Source of the DNA: Streptomyces flaveolus
GTDB lineage: Bacteria; Actinomycetota; Actinomycetes; Streptomycetales; Streptomycetaceae
Assembly: GCF_000716535.1 (NCBI RefSeq)
Contig: NZ_JNWV01000007.1
Coordinates: forward strand, 62,001 to 126,000
DNA: 64,000 nucleotides
Direction: 5' to 3'
Part shown: positions 34,395 through 43,066 of the stretch, one piece after another
How the letters are laid out: each line of letters begins with the position of its first letter
Position numbering within the stretch: position 1 is the first letter of the stretch
Position numbers and translations under genes: made by a program
Notes under the pieces: model-generated
Told to the model about the DNA's origin: nothing
Database searches by the model: none
What the model saw: only the letters and a program-made list of their open reading frames with translations

Positions 34395-36020
34395 CTATCC
34401 GGCGAGACTCGATTCGTGGACCGTGCGCAGCCTCGCCTCCGTGCCGGTGCGTTCCAGGCGCAGGTGGGCCGAACGGCCGTTCAGCGTCAGGGTCATGAGC
34501 TGGTTGCCGAACCACGGCCCGCCCCGCTTGCGCCACCGCACCGGCGGCTTGGGGTTGCGGCCGTGCCGGGCGAGGAGGCGGCCCAGGAAGCGGGCCGGCG
34601 CGCTCCAGCCGACGCGGAAGCCGATCCGCATCGCCGCCGGCACGGAGTTGTGCACGGGTGAGCAGGTGAGCTGGACGACGGGTATGCCGAGGTCGCCTGA
34701 GCGCCAGGTCGCCTCGGCGACGTAACCGTGGTGCACGTCCCCGGAGAGCACGCACACGCTCGCCGGGGCGCCCGGTGCCGCCGCGACCTCGGCGATGAGG
34801 TCGGCGAGGTCGGCGAAGGAGCGGGGAAAGGCCGCCCAGTGTTCCAGGTCGGCCCCGCGCCGCAGCCACTCGCCGAAGCGGGCCCAGCGGGCGCCGCGTT
34901 CTCCGGCGCACAGGGCCGCGTCCCAGCCCTCGGCGTCGTGCACCAGGTGCGGCAGCAGCCAGGGCAGGGAGGTGCCGATCAGGAGGTGGTCGTAGGCCCC
35001 CTCGTCGGCCAGGACCTGCTCGCGCAGCCAGTCGGCCTCGGCCGGGTCGAGCATGGCGCGGTGGTCCTCGTCCAGGACGCGCGCGGCCCGCGAGTCGACC
35101 ATCACCACCCGGACCCGGCCGAAGTCGCGCCGGTAGCTGAAGCGGACGGAGGAGGAGTCGGCGTCGGCCTGTTCGGCCAGGGCGCGCAGTGCCTTGGTGC
35201 CGTCCGGCGTGGCGCGGACGGTGGCCCAGGTGGGGTCGTCGGCCAGTTCGGCGGGGGAGAGGTTGCCGAGGTGCTGGTGGACCCAGTACGACATCAGGCC
35301 GCTCAGCAGCCGTTCCTGCCACCAGTCGGTGTCGCGCATGTCGGCGAGCCAGGAGGCGGAGGTGTTCCAGTCGTCCACGATGTCGTGGTCGTCGAAGATC
35401 ATGAAGCTGGGCACGGTGGACAGCAGCCAGCGCACCTCGGGGTCGAGCCAGGACTCGTAGTAGAGGTGGCAGTACTCCTCGTAGTCGGCGACCTGTCCGC
35501 CGGGCGGCTCGTCGAGGTCGCGGCGGCCGGCCAGCCAGCGCCGGGTCTCCTCGGAGGTCTCGTCCGCGTATATCTGGTCGCCCAGGAGCAGCAGGACGTC
35601 GGGGCGCTCGGCGCCGGGGTCGGCCGACAGCCGGCGGGCCAGGGTGTCGAGGGCGTCGGGGCCCACCCGGTCCTTGCCGTCCGCCGGCGGCGCGGCCCAG
35701 CGGCACGACCCGAAGGTGACGCGGACGGCGTCACCGGCGCCGGGCGTGCGGATGACGGAGGGCGGGAAGCGGGAGTCGGGCAGGGGCCACACCGGGGCGT
35801 CGTCCAGGAACACCTCGTAGGAGGGGGAGGTGCCCGGTTCCAGTCCGGTGACCGTGACCAGCGCGTAGTGGTGCCCGGCCACCTGGAAGGTGGCGGCCGT
35901 GCCGCCCGCGCCGTCGGAACAGCGCACCCGCGCCGTGCAGGGCCCGCTCGCCTCGACCCACACGGTCGCGCGGGAGCCGTCGGTGTACCGCAGCAGCGGT
36001 CCCAGGCGCAGTTCTGCCAC
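34395..36020 (-). CDS. PhoD-type alkaline phosphatase/phosphodiesterase
   Basis: 541-residue calcium/iron-type metallophosphatase of the PhoD-like group. An N-terminal fibronectin-like part (LGPLLRYTDGSRATVWVEAS) leads to the catalytic domain: TFGSCRWA (about 102-109), LLLGDQIYADE (144-154), IFDDHDIVDDWN (208-219), then VCVLSGDVHHGYVAEA near 450. No signal peptide is seen from the chosen GTG at 36020 (GGAAGG upstream), so this member may be cytoplasmic. It is divergent from the polyphosphate kinase gene, which points to phosphate metabolism. Confidence 0.88.
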   Translation of the reverse strand: MAELRLGPLLRYTDGSRATVWVEASGPCTARVRCSDGAGGTAATFQVAGHHYALVTVTGLEPGTSPSYEVFLDDAPVWPLPDSRFPPSVIRTPGAGDAVRVTFGSCRWAAPPADGKDRVGPDALDTLARRLSADPGAERPDVLLLLGDQIYADETSEETRRWLAGRRDLDEPPGGQVADYEEYCHLYYESWLDPEVRWLLSTVPSFMIFDDHDIVDDWNTSASWLADMRDTDWWQERLLSGLMSYWVHQHLGNLSPAELADDPTWATVRATPDGTKALRALAEQADADSSSVRFSYRRDFGRVRVVMVDSRAARVLDEDHRAMLDPAEADWLREQVLADEGAYDHLLIGTSLPWLLPHLVHDAEGWDAALCAGERGARWARFGEWLRRGADLEHWAAFPRSFADLADLIAEVAAAPGAPASVCVLSGDVHHGYVAEATWRSGDLGIPVVQLTCSPVHNSVPAAMRIGFRVGWSAPARFLGRLLARHGRNPKPPVRWRKRGGPWFGNQLMTLTLNGRSAHLRLERTGTEARLRTVHESSLAG

Positions 36021-36166
36021 GTGATCGCCTTCCTGACTCACCCGTACGGAATTGAACGACCCCAGCGACGGTACAGCGACGGTGCGGGCGTCTGGGACCC
36101 GTCTGCGCGGGCACGTGTGAGGAGAACCGGGCGGGGCGGCCCGGCGAGAGGTGAGGCGGAGGTGGC

Positions 36167-37186
36167 GTGGCCGAGCACGAGCAGGCGACGGAGGCGGCGG
36201 AGACCCACGACGCGGTGCGCGAGGACGACCTGCTGCGGGGGTTCGCGGTGGACGACCGGCAGCCGGAGCGGCCGGTGCTGCTGGACGCCGGCGGCCGGCC
36301 GGTCGAGACATGGCGGGAGAACCACCCCTACGACCACCGGATCGGCCGGCGCGAGTACGAGCGGACCAAGCGGATCCTCCAGATCGAACTGCTCAAGCTC
36401 CAGCGCTGGGTGAAGGACACGGGGCAGCGGATCGTCGTGGTGTGCGAGGGGCGGGACGCGGCCGGCAAGGGCGGCACCATCAAGCGGTTCACCGAGCGGC
36501 TGAACCCCCGGGGCGCCCGCGTGGTGGCGCTGGACAAGCCGACCGAACGGGAGGCGGGGCAGTGGTACTTCCAGCGGTACGTCACGCACCTGCCGGCCCG
36601 CGGTGAGATGGTCTTCTTCGACCGGTCCTGGTACAACCGGGCCGGGGTCGAGCGGGTCATGGGGTTCTGCACGGAAGCCGAACACCGGCAGTTCCTGCGG
36701 CAGGCCCCGCTGTTCGAGCGGCTGCTCACCGACGACGGCGTCCTGCTGGTGAAGTTCTGGTTCTCGGTGTCGCGCGCCGAGCAGCGGACCCGGTTCGCGA
36801 TCCGGCAGGTCGACCCGGTGCGCCGCTGGAAGCTCTCCCCCACCGACCTCTCCTCCCTCGACCGCTGGGACGACTACACCGCGGCCAAGGTCGACATGTT
36901 CCGGGCGACCGACACCGCGCACGCGCCCTGGACGGTCGTGAAGAACAACGACAAGCGACGGGGCCGGCTGGAGGCGATGCGCAGCCTCCTGGACCGCTTC
37001 GACTACCCGGCCAAGGACCACGCGGCGGTCGGTACCCCCGACCCGCTGATCGTCGGTGCGGCGGACACCCTGCTCGAACCGGGCGAGGAACCCACGGCCC
37101 TGTCGCCGACCCCGCTGGCCGGGCCGGGCGGCGGGCCCGGGAACCACCCGGACCCCGCGGCGACGGCCGGCCGCGGCCACAGCTGA
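36167..37186 (+). CDS. ppk2: polyphosphate kinase 2
   Basis: 339-residue single-domain PPK2, which transfers phosphate between polyphosphate and nucleotides. The P-loop VVCEGRDAAGKGGTI (91-105), Walker B and lid start EMVFFDRSWYNRAGVERVMGF (147-167; Asp152), and SRAEQRTRFAIRQVDPVRRW are all present. The C-terminal 50 residues are Pro/Gly-rich and probably disordered. GTG at 36167 with GGAGG upstream. It is followed 15 bases later by the YihY gene, likely one transcript, and is divergent from PhoD. Whether it favours GDP, ADP or AMP cannot be told from here. Confidence 0.93.
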   Translation: MAEHEQATEAAETHDAVREDDLLRGFAVDDRQPERPVLLDAGGRPVETWRENHPYDHRIGRREYERTKRILQIELLKLQRWVKDTGQRIVVVCEGRDAAGKGGTIKRFTERLNPRGARVVALDKPTEREAGQWYFQRYVTHLPARGEMVFFDRSWYNRAGVERVMGFCTEAEHRQFLRQAPLFERLLTDDGVLLVKFWFSVSRAEQRTRFAIRQVDPVRRWKLSPTDLSSLDRWDDYTAAKVDMFRATDTAHAPWTVVKNNDKRRGRLEAMRSLLDRFDYPAKDHAAVGTPDPLIVGAADTLLEPGEEPTALSPTPLAGPGGGPGNHPDPAATAGRGHS

Positions 37187-37201
37187 GGAGGGGCCCGGAC
37201 C

Positions 37202-38164
37202 ATGGGGACGGTGGTGCACGTCCCGCAGACGCGGGACATGATCGGGGACGAGCTCTCCGGCGACGAGGCCTTCACCGCGCTGCGGCGCTACGGGGGCGTG
37301 AGACTGCTGCTCGACGCCTTCTCCCGGTTCCGCTACGCCGACGGCTTCACCAACGCCCGCGCCCTCGGCTTCCAGATCGTGCTGGGCATGGTGCCCTTCA
37401 CCATCGCGCTCGTCGGCCTCGCCACGGCCGCGCACACCGAGAGCGTGGGGCGGATCATCGAACTGACCCTGGGCAGGATCGTGCCGGGCGCCAGCGCCGA
37501 CGTGATCGGGGAGGCGCTGCGCGGCACCCGCCGCACCGCCGGCTCCGGCGCGTGGAGCACCCTCGCGCTGTGCCTGGGGCTGGTGTTCTCCGTCCTCAAC
37601 CTGGCCTCCGCCATGGGCCAGGTGGAGCGGGGCGCCAACCGGATCTACGGCATCGAACGGGACCGGCCCTTCCCGCGGAAGTACGGCAGGGCCGTGCTGC
37701 TCGCCTTCGCCGCGGGCGTGCCCATGGTCCTGGGGTTCCTGGTCCTGGTCGCCGGCGGGGCCGTGAGCGCCGCGACGGCCGAGGCGCTGGGCGTCTCCGG
37801 GCCCCCGGCGTGGTGGGGCGCCCTGGAGGTGCCCGTGGGAACGGCCCTCGCCTGGATCGCCTCCGCCGTCATCTTCCGCTGGTCGCCGCGCCGGGACCAG
37901 CCCGGGTACACCTGGCTGGCGTTCGGTTCCGCCGTCCACCTGGTGCTGTGGGTCACCGCGACCTGGCTGCTGACGCTGTACGTCTCCCGCAGCGGCTCCT
38001 TCGGCGCCGTGTACGGGCCGCTCACGGCCTTCGTGGCCCTGCTGCTGTGGGCCAACCTGACCGGGGTCGCCCTGTTCCTGGGCATCGCGTTCGCCGCGCA
38101 GCTCGAAGCGGCCCGGGCCGGCCTGGGCCGGGCCGTGCGGCCGGACCCCGGCCCGGGCCCCTGA
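37202..38164 (+). CDS. YihY/BrkB-family inner-membrane protein
   Basis: 320-residue membrane protein with about six transmembrane segments. The first, ARALGFQIVLGMVPFTIALVGL, is the family's early helix; YGPLTAFVALLLWANLTGVALFLGIAFAAQLE at the end is the characteristic last pair. ATG at 37202 with GAGGAGG upstream. It lies directly behind ppk2. The family was once called RNase BN in error; its true function (possibly a transporter or envelope protein) is unclear. Confidence 0.9.
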   Translation: MGTVVHVPQTRDMIGDELSGDEAFTALRRYGGVRLLLDAFSRFRYADGFTNARALGFQIVLGMVPFTIALVGLATAAHTESVGRIIELTLGRIVPGASADVIGEALRGTRRTAGSGAWSTLALCLGLVFSVLNLASAMGQVERGANRIYGIERDRPFPRKYGRAVLLAFAAGVPMVLGFLVLVAGGAVSAATAEALGVSGPPAWWGALEVPVGTALAWIASAVIFRWSPRRDQPGYTWLAFGSAVHLVLWVTATWLLTLYVSRSGSFGAVYGPLTAFVALLLWANLTGVALFLGIAFAAQLEAARAGLGRAVRPDPGPGP

Positions 38165-38180
38165 GACAGCGGCGCGTCCG

Positions 38181-38672
38181 TCAGGACCCCACGATCCGGC
38201 GCACGTTGTCGATCGAACCGCACCCGGCCTTCAGCCGGCGCTCGCGCTCCTCCAGGAACGCCGCGCCCAACTCCTCGCGCCGCTCCATCGCCACGTTCTC
38301 GCGCGCCCCGTTGAGGATGGTGCGCTCCTCCTCGTCGGCGTGGTGGGTGACGGCCTCCACCAGCTCCTCCAGCTTCTCGTCCCACTCCTCGGAGCCGACC
38401 TCGTCGACCTCCAGGAGGGCCAGCAGGGCATGGTTGCCCTCGTCGTGCTCGTGCTCGCCGTGCTCGACCTCTTCGTCGTCGATGTTCTTGTACCGCTTCA
38501 GGGCGGGGTAGACCTCGGCCTCCTCGGCCAGCGCGTGCGCGATCAACAGGTCGGCGAACTCCTCCAGCGCGGCCGCGCGGTCGGCTTCCACGCTGCGCAT
38601 GAGGCGGAACAGCTCCTCCATGCGCCGGTGGTCCTCAAGGATCAGCTCGACGACATCCTGGGTCTCGGCCAT
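38181..38672 (-). CDS. hemerythrin-like domain protein
   Basis: 163-residue four-helix protein with the His/Glu spacing of hemerythrin HHE domains: VELILEDHRRMEELFRLM, LLIAHALAEEAEVYPAL, HEHDEGNHALLALLE and AVTHHADEEERTIL supply metal-ligand His and Glu residues. Such proteins bind a diiron centre for oxygen or nitric-oxide sensing or storage. It is convergent with the YihY gene (16-base gap). Upstream, GGCAC-tacc-GTGCC (38698-38711) is a small dyad near the promoter. Confidence 0.9.
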   Translation of the reverse strand: MAETQDVVELILEDHRRMEELFRLMRSVEADRAAALEEFADLLIAHALAEEAEVYPALKRYKNIDDEEVEHGEHEHDEGNHALLALLEVDEVGSEEWDEKLEELVEAVTHHADEEERTILNGARENVAMERREELGAAFLEERERRLKAGCGSIDNVRRIVGS

Positions 38673-38808
38673 GGGACGGCACCACTTTCGTGCGTACGGC
38701 ACTACCGTGCCAACGGATGGGTCTCTACCGCCTACCCTCACCGTCCGCGTTGATGGCCTCCCGGCTCCGCGCTGTACCTTCGTCCTCACGTCGTAGAGGA
38801 GAGTCAAC

Positions 38809-41800
38809 GTGAGCAAGTTCGTCCGGCCTGCGGCCGAGGGCGCCGACCCCTTCGGCACCGCCCGACTGCGTCGCGGCGTCCTCGACGCCTGGGCGACCAG
38901 CCCCGCCCGGTTCCGGGAGGACGCCAACGCCGAGGAGGACCTGGTCCTCGGCGGGTACCGGGACCGGCTCGTCGTCGAGCTGGCCCAGAACGCCGCCGAC
39001 GCCGCCGCGCGGGCGCACGTGCCGGGGCGGTTGCGGCTCACCCTCCGCGACGGCGTGCTCGTGGCCGCGAACACCGGGGCCCCGCTGGACGCGGCCGGCG
39101 TCGAGTCGCTGTCCACGCTGCGGGCCTCCGCGAAGCGGGACACCGAGGCGACGCACGGCGCCGTCGGCCGGTTCGGTGTCGGCTTCGCCGCCGTGCTCGC
39201 CGTCACCGACGAACCGGCGATCGTGGGGCGGCACGGGGGTGTGCGCTGGTCCCTCGCCGAGGCCAGGGAGCTGGCCGCCGACACCGCCCGGCACAGTCCC
39301 GGGCTGGGGGACGAGGTGCGGCGCCGGGACGGGCACGTGCCCCTGCTGCGGCTGCCCTTCGCCGCCGAGGGCACCGCTCCGGAGCCGTACGACACCGCCG
39401 TCATCCTGCCGCTGCGCGATGCCGCCGCCGCCGATCTCGCCGAGCGGCTCCTCGGCGGCATCGACGACGCCCTGCTCCTCGCCCTGCCGGGGCTGGCGGA
39501 GGTCGTCGTGGAGGTCGACGACGAGGCCCCCCGGACGCTCAGCCGGCGTACCGACGGTCCCTTCACCATCGTGGAGGACTCCCGGGACGGCATCACCAAC
39601 TGGCGCACGGGGTCCGCGAACGGGGCGCTCACGCCCGACCTCCTCGCCGACCGTCCGGTCGAGGAGCGGCTGCGCCCGCACTGGTCGGTGACCTGGGCCG
39701 TGCCCGTCGACGCCTACGGCGCCCCGGTGCGGCCCCGCACCAGCCCGGTCGTGCACGCGCCGACGCCGAGTGACGAGCCCCTGGGCGTGCCCGCGCTGCT
39801 CATCGCCTCCTTCCCGCTCGACACCACCCGCCGGCACGCGGCGCCCGGTCCGCTCACCGACTTCCTGGTGGAGCGCGCCGCCGACGCCTACGCCGAACTG
39901 CTCGCGGCCTGGCGGCCGGTGCTGCCCGGGATCATCGACCTCGTGCCGGGACCGCTCGGCAAGGGCGCGCTGGACGGGGCGCTGCGGCAGGCCGTGCTGG
40001 AGCGGCTGCCGCGCACCGCCTTCCTGCCCCCGGCCGTCGAGGCGAAGGGCGAGGACGAGCTGCCTCAGGCGCTGCGGCCCCGCGACGCCGAGATCGTGGA
40101 GGGCGCCGGCGCCGACACCGTGCGGGTGCTCGCCGAGGTGCTGCCCACCCTGCTCCCGGCCGGGCTGGAGCGGCGCGTCGAGCTGCGCACCCTCGGGGTC
40201 GCCCGGCTGCCGCTCGCCGACGCCGTCGACCGGCTCGCCGGGCTGGAGAAGGAGCCGCAGTGGTGGTGGCGGCTGTACGACAGCCTCGCCGGGGTCGACC
40301 CCGAGCGGCTGTCGGGGCTGCCGGTGCCGCTTGCTGGGGGCACCTCCCAGGCTTTCGGCTCTGGGGGAGGCAGGACGACGATCGGGCCCCGGCAGGTGCT
40401 GCTGCCCACGCCGGACGCCGCCCGGATCGATGCGGACGTGCTGGGGCGGCTCGGGCTGAAGGTGGCCCACGCGGACGCCGCGCACCCGCTGCTGGAGAAG
40501 CTGGGCGCGCTGCCCGCGACCCCGCGCGCGGTGCTGACCACCCCGCAGGTCCGGGCCGCCGTGGCGGGCTCGCTGGAGGAGGACGGCGGTCTCGACTGGG
40601 AGCAGGACGCGCCGGACGCCGAGGAACTGGCCGACACGGTCCTCGGGCTGGTGCGGGACGCGGGGCTCGAACCGGGGGACGAGCCCTGGCTGGGCGCCCT
40701 CGCGCTGCCCGACGAGGACGGGGAACTCGCGCCCGCCGGTGAGCTGGTGTTCCCCGGCAGCCCCTTCGCCCGCGTGATCCGCGAGGGCGAACTGGCCGCT
40801 GTGGACGCCGAACTGGCGGAGAAGTGGGGGGAGCAGCCGCTCGCCGCGTGCGGGGTGCTCGCCGACTTCGCGCTCGTCCGCGCCACGGACGTCGTCCTCG
40901 ACCCGGACGAGCTGGAGCCCCGGGACGGCGACTACGCCGAGCCCGACGACGCCGGTCTGCTGGACGCCGTGGACGTGTGGTGCGAGGACATCCTCGACCG
41001 GTTCCCGGACAGCCCGGTGCCGCCGGTCGCCACCGAACTCGTCGCCGTCCGCGACCTGGACCTGGTGGACGACGACCACTGGCCCGAGGCGCTCGCCCTG
41101 CTGGCCCGGCCGCCGCTGCGGGACGCCCTCACCCAGCCCGTGCGCATCCTGCTGCCCGACGGCACCCACGAGGCCGTACGGCCGTACACCGCGTGGTGGC
41201 TGCGCGGGCACCCGGTGCTCGACGGGCGGCGCCCGGCCGGTCTGCTCGCCGCCGGCGGGGACCCGCTGCTGCGCGGGCTGTACGAGGAGGCCGACGCCAC
41301 CGGGTTCGAGGACGAGCAGGTGCTGCGGGCGCTCGGCGTGCGCACCTCCGTCGGCGCGCTGCTGGACGAGCCCGGCGGCGCCGCCGAGCTGCTGGACCGT
41401 CTCGCCGACCCGGAGCGGCCCGTCACGCCCGCCCAACTGCACGGGCTGTACAGCGCGCTGGCGGAGCTGGAGCCCGAGCAGGTGACCCTCCCGGACGAGC
41501 TGCGGGCCGTGGTCGACGGCCGGGTGGAGGTCGTGGAGGCCGGATCGGCCGTCGTGGTCGACTCGCCGGACCTGCTGCCGTTCACCTCGGGTGTGCCGCT
41601 GCTGCCGGTCCGGCCGGCGCGGGCCGCCGAGCTGGCCGAGCTGTTCCAGGTGCGGCGGCTGAGCGAGTCCGTCACCGGCGAGGTGCACTCCGAGGGGACC
41701 GAGCACGACGTACCGGACGCGGTGCGGGTACTGCTCGGGCCGCGTACCCCGGGCACCTACGTCGAGCACGAGGAACTCGTCGTGGACGGCGTGGAGATCG

Positions 41801-41967
41801 ACTGGCGGCTCACCGACGACGGCGTGCTGCACGCGGCCACCCTGGAGGGGGTCGCGGCGGGGCTGGCGTGGGCGGCCAGGCAGTGGCCCCGGCGGTTCGA
41901 GGTGGCCGCGCTGCTGGAGGACCCGTCGAGGACGGAGGAGCTGGCGCGGGACCGTTGGTTCGACTGA
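38809..41967 (+). CDS. sacsin-like GHKL (HSP90-type) ATPase, 1052 residues
   Basis: Large cytoplasmic protein whose first 250 residues form a GHKL ATP-binding domain like that of sacsin/HSP90: the N-box RLVVELAQNAADAAARAH (about 54-71), LVAANTGAPLDAAGVESLSTLRAS (84-107) and FGVGFAAVLAVTDEP (124-138). The remaining 800 residues have no motif I recognise. GTG at 38809 follows AGAGGAGAG. Residues about 507-521 (Ala-Gly-Gly-Thr-Ser-Gln-Ala-Phe-Gly and more glycines) are encoded by an inserted hairpin repeat that keeps the frame. A chaperone or quality-control role is inferred only from the ATPase family. Confidence 0.85.
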   Translation: MSKFVRPAAEGADPFGTARLRRGVLDAWATSPARFREDANAEEDLVLGGYRDRLVVELAQNAADAAARAHVPGRLRLTLRDGVLVAANTGAPLDAAGVESLSTLRASAKRDTEATHGAVGRFGVGFAAVLAVTDEPAIVGRHGGVRWSLAEARELAADTARHSPGLGDEVRRRDGHVPLLRLPFAAEGTAPEPYDTAVILPLRDAAAADLAERLLGGIDDALLLALPGLAEVVVEVDDEAPRTLSRRTDGPFTIVEDSRDGITNWRTGSANGALTPDLLADRPVEERLRPHWSVTWAVPVDAYGAPVRPRTSPVVHAPTPSDEPLGVPALLIASFPLDTTRRHAAPGPLTDFLVERAADAYAELLAAWRPVLPGIIDLVPGPLGKGALDGALRQAVLERLPRTAFLPPAVEAKGEDELPQALRPRDAEIVEGAGADTVRVLAEVLPTLLPAGLERRVELRTLGVARLPLADAVDRLAGLEKEPQWWWRLYDSLAGVDPERLSGLPVPLAGGTSQAFGSGGGRTTIGPRQVLLPTPDAARIDADVLGRLGLKVAHADAAHPLLEKLGALPATPRAVLTTPQVRAAVAGSLEEDGGLDWEQDAPDAEELADTVLGLVRDAGLEPGDEPWLGALALPDEDGELAPAGELVFPGSPFARVIREGELAAVDAELAEKWGEQPLAACGVLADFALVRATDVVLDPDELEPRDGDYAEPDDAGLLDAVDVWCEDILDRFPDSPVPPVATELVAVRDLDLVDDDHWPEALALLARPPLRDALTQPVRILLPDGTHEAVRPYTAWWLRGHPVLDGRRPAGLLAAGGDPLLRGLYEEADATGFEDEQVLRALGVRTSVGALLDEPGGAAELLDRLADPERPVTPAQLHGLYSALAELEPEQVTLPDELRAVVDGRVEVVEAGSAVVVDSPDLLPFTSGVPLLPVRPARAAELAELFQVRRLSESVTGEVHSEGTEHDVPDAVRVLLGPRTPGTYVEHEELVVDGVEIDWRLTDDGVLHAATLEGVAAGLAWAARQWPRRFEVAALLEDPSRTEELARDRWFD
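40329..40373. repeat. dispersed hairpin repeat inserted in-frame in the sacsin-like gene
   Basis: Within 40329-40373 the parts are CTGGG (40334-40338) pairing with CCCAG (40346-40350), and CCTCCCAG (40343-40350) facing CTGGGGGAGG (40361-40370) across GCTTTCGGCT. This composite of alternating G- and C-runs around a TTTCGG loop resembles a small repeat I recall as scattered between Streptomyces genes. Here it lies inside a coding region and adds about 14 codons. Confidence 0.65.
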
Positions 41968-41991
41968 CCCCACCCTTCCCGCCGGAGTCGC

Positions 41992-42038
41992 ACAACCCTC
42001 GAACAAGTCACCACGGAATTTTCACTTCTCGTACAACC
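41992..42038 (+). promoter_or_regulatory. upstream element of secreted paralogue 1
   Basis: Contains GGAAT (42015-42019), a 10-base spacer and CGTACAACC (42030-42038), matching in sequence and spacing the element before the second paralogue. A further ACAACC...ACAAGTC segment lies at 41992-42009. Probably promoter or regulator-binding sequence. Confidence 0.4.
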
Positions 42039-42107
42039 TTTCACCTTGTCCCCGCGTCACATCTGCGGAGTCACCCGACTCCCCAGTTCTCAACGTGGGG
42101 ACCACAC

Positions 42108-42866
42108 ATGCGCATGCGTGCCTCTGTCGCCGTCGTCGGCGGCGCCCTGGCCCTGTCCGCCCTCGCCGTCCCGGCCGCCCAGGCCGACGGCCACTACGGC
42201 GACACGAAGATCACCAAGGTGGTCGTCGACGGCGACAACAAGGTGCAGATCGGCATCTCCAGCGCGGTGACCGTCAAGGTCAGCGTGACCGCCTCGGACA
42301 ACTCGGGCATCAAGGGCGCCGAGGAGTTCACCCTCTACGGCCCCGACAACGGGTACGCGGACACGGCCAAGCCGACCTGCACCAAGGTCAACGCCACCAC
42401 CTCCACCTGCACCGCCTCGGTGAAGATCGACCCGAAGACGGACTACCTCACCAACAAGAGCGCCGGCACCTGGTACGTGGACGCGTGGATCGACGCCAAG
42501 GACGGGGACTTCATCTGGAAGGAGAAGGCCGGCTCCTTCTCCTTCCAGCGCGCCGCCAGGCTCACCGCCAACGCCTCCCCGGAGCCGGTGAAGAAGGGCA
42601 AGACCGTCACCGTGACGGGCGCCCTCACCCGCGCCAACTGGGAGTCGCTGAAGTACGGCGGCTACGGCTCGCAGTACGTGAAGCTCCAGTTCCGCAAGAA
42701 GAGCTCCAGCACCTACACCACGCTGAAGACCATCAAGGCGGACACCAAGGGCAACCTGAAGACGACGACCACCGCCACGGTCGACGGCTACTACCGCTTC
42801 TCCTTCGCGGGCGGCTCGACCACCTCGGCGGTCAGCGCCACCGGTGACTTCGTCGACGTGCAGTAA
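42108..42866 (+). CDS. secreted protein 1 of a tandem pair (calcium-binding-protein-like)
   Basis: 252 residues with a clear Sec signal peptide (RMRASVAVVGGALALSALAVPAAQA, cleaved before DGHYGD). The mature protein is beta-rich: an N-terminal domain with one pair of Cys (KPTCTKVNATTSTCTA) and a C-terminal domain (LTANASPEPVKKGKTVTVTG, then YVKLQFRKKSS, NLKTTTTATVDGYYRFSF, SATGDFVDVQ) closely repeated in the next gene. Extracellular role unknown; the Ig-like C-terminal domain is common in exported Streptomyces proteins. ATG at 42108, no clear ribosome site. Confidence 0.8.
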   Translation: MRMRASVAVVGGALALSALAVPAAQADGHYGDTKITKVVVDGDNKVQIGISSAVTVKVSVTASDNSGIKGAEEFTLYGPDNGYADTAKPTCTKVNATTSTCTASVKIDPKTDYLTNKSAGTWYVDAWIDAKDGDFIWKEKAGSFSFQRAARLTANASPEPVKKGKTVTVTGALTRANWESLKYGGYGSQYVKLQFRKKSSSTYTTLKTIKADTKGNLKTTTTATVDGYYRFSFAGGSTTSAVSATGDFVDVQ

Positions 42867-42874
42867 GCGGCACG

Positions 42875-42917
42875 GTTCCCGCCCCGGGAGTGCCTGCCGT
42901 CGCTCCCGGGGCGGAAC
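42875..42917 (+). terminator. terminator between the secreted paralogues
   Basis: 12-bp stem (42879-42890 with 42903-42914), extended by three more pairs beyond a one-base bulge, around a 12-base loop. Confidence 0.7.
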
Positions 42918-42968
42918 GTTCCTTCTCAGATGTGTCATGTGCTGGTAATCCGAGGCCCAAATCTGGCC

Positions 42969-42992
42969 GGAACGAGGTCTTGCCGTACAACC
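42969..42992 (+). promoter_or_regulatory. upstream element of secreted paralogue 2
   Basis: GGAAC (42969-42973), a 10-base spacer, then CGTACAACC (42984-42992): the same arrangement as at 42015-42038, in an otherwise diverged upstream region. Similar distance to the start codon (74 versus 69 bases). Confidence 0.45.
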
Positions 42993-43066
42993 AGTCCCCT
43001 GCCTCGCGGATCTGATCGCGTGAGTCGACCGACTCCACGATCACTTCTCCCTCCAGGGGAACGCAC

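Noticed and set aside
36021..36166. Possible PHO box (GTTCA-type repeat) between PhoD and PPK2
   Set aside because: Only a single weak GTTCA unit (minus strand, near 36045) is visible; PHO boxes need at least two 11-bp direct repeats. Shared phosphate control stays an inference.
38698..38711. GGCAC-tacc-GTGCC dyad upstream of the hemerythrin gene
   Set aside because: Only five base pairs, readily expected in GC-rich DNA; noted in the gene entry but not called as an operator.
38725..42006. Minus-strand open frame of about 1090 codons
   Set aside because: Exact antisense of the sacsin-like gene with Arg/Gly/Pro/Gln-rich translation and no domain.
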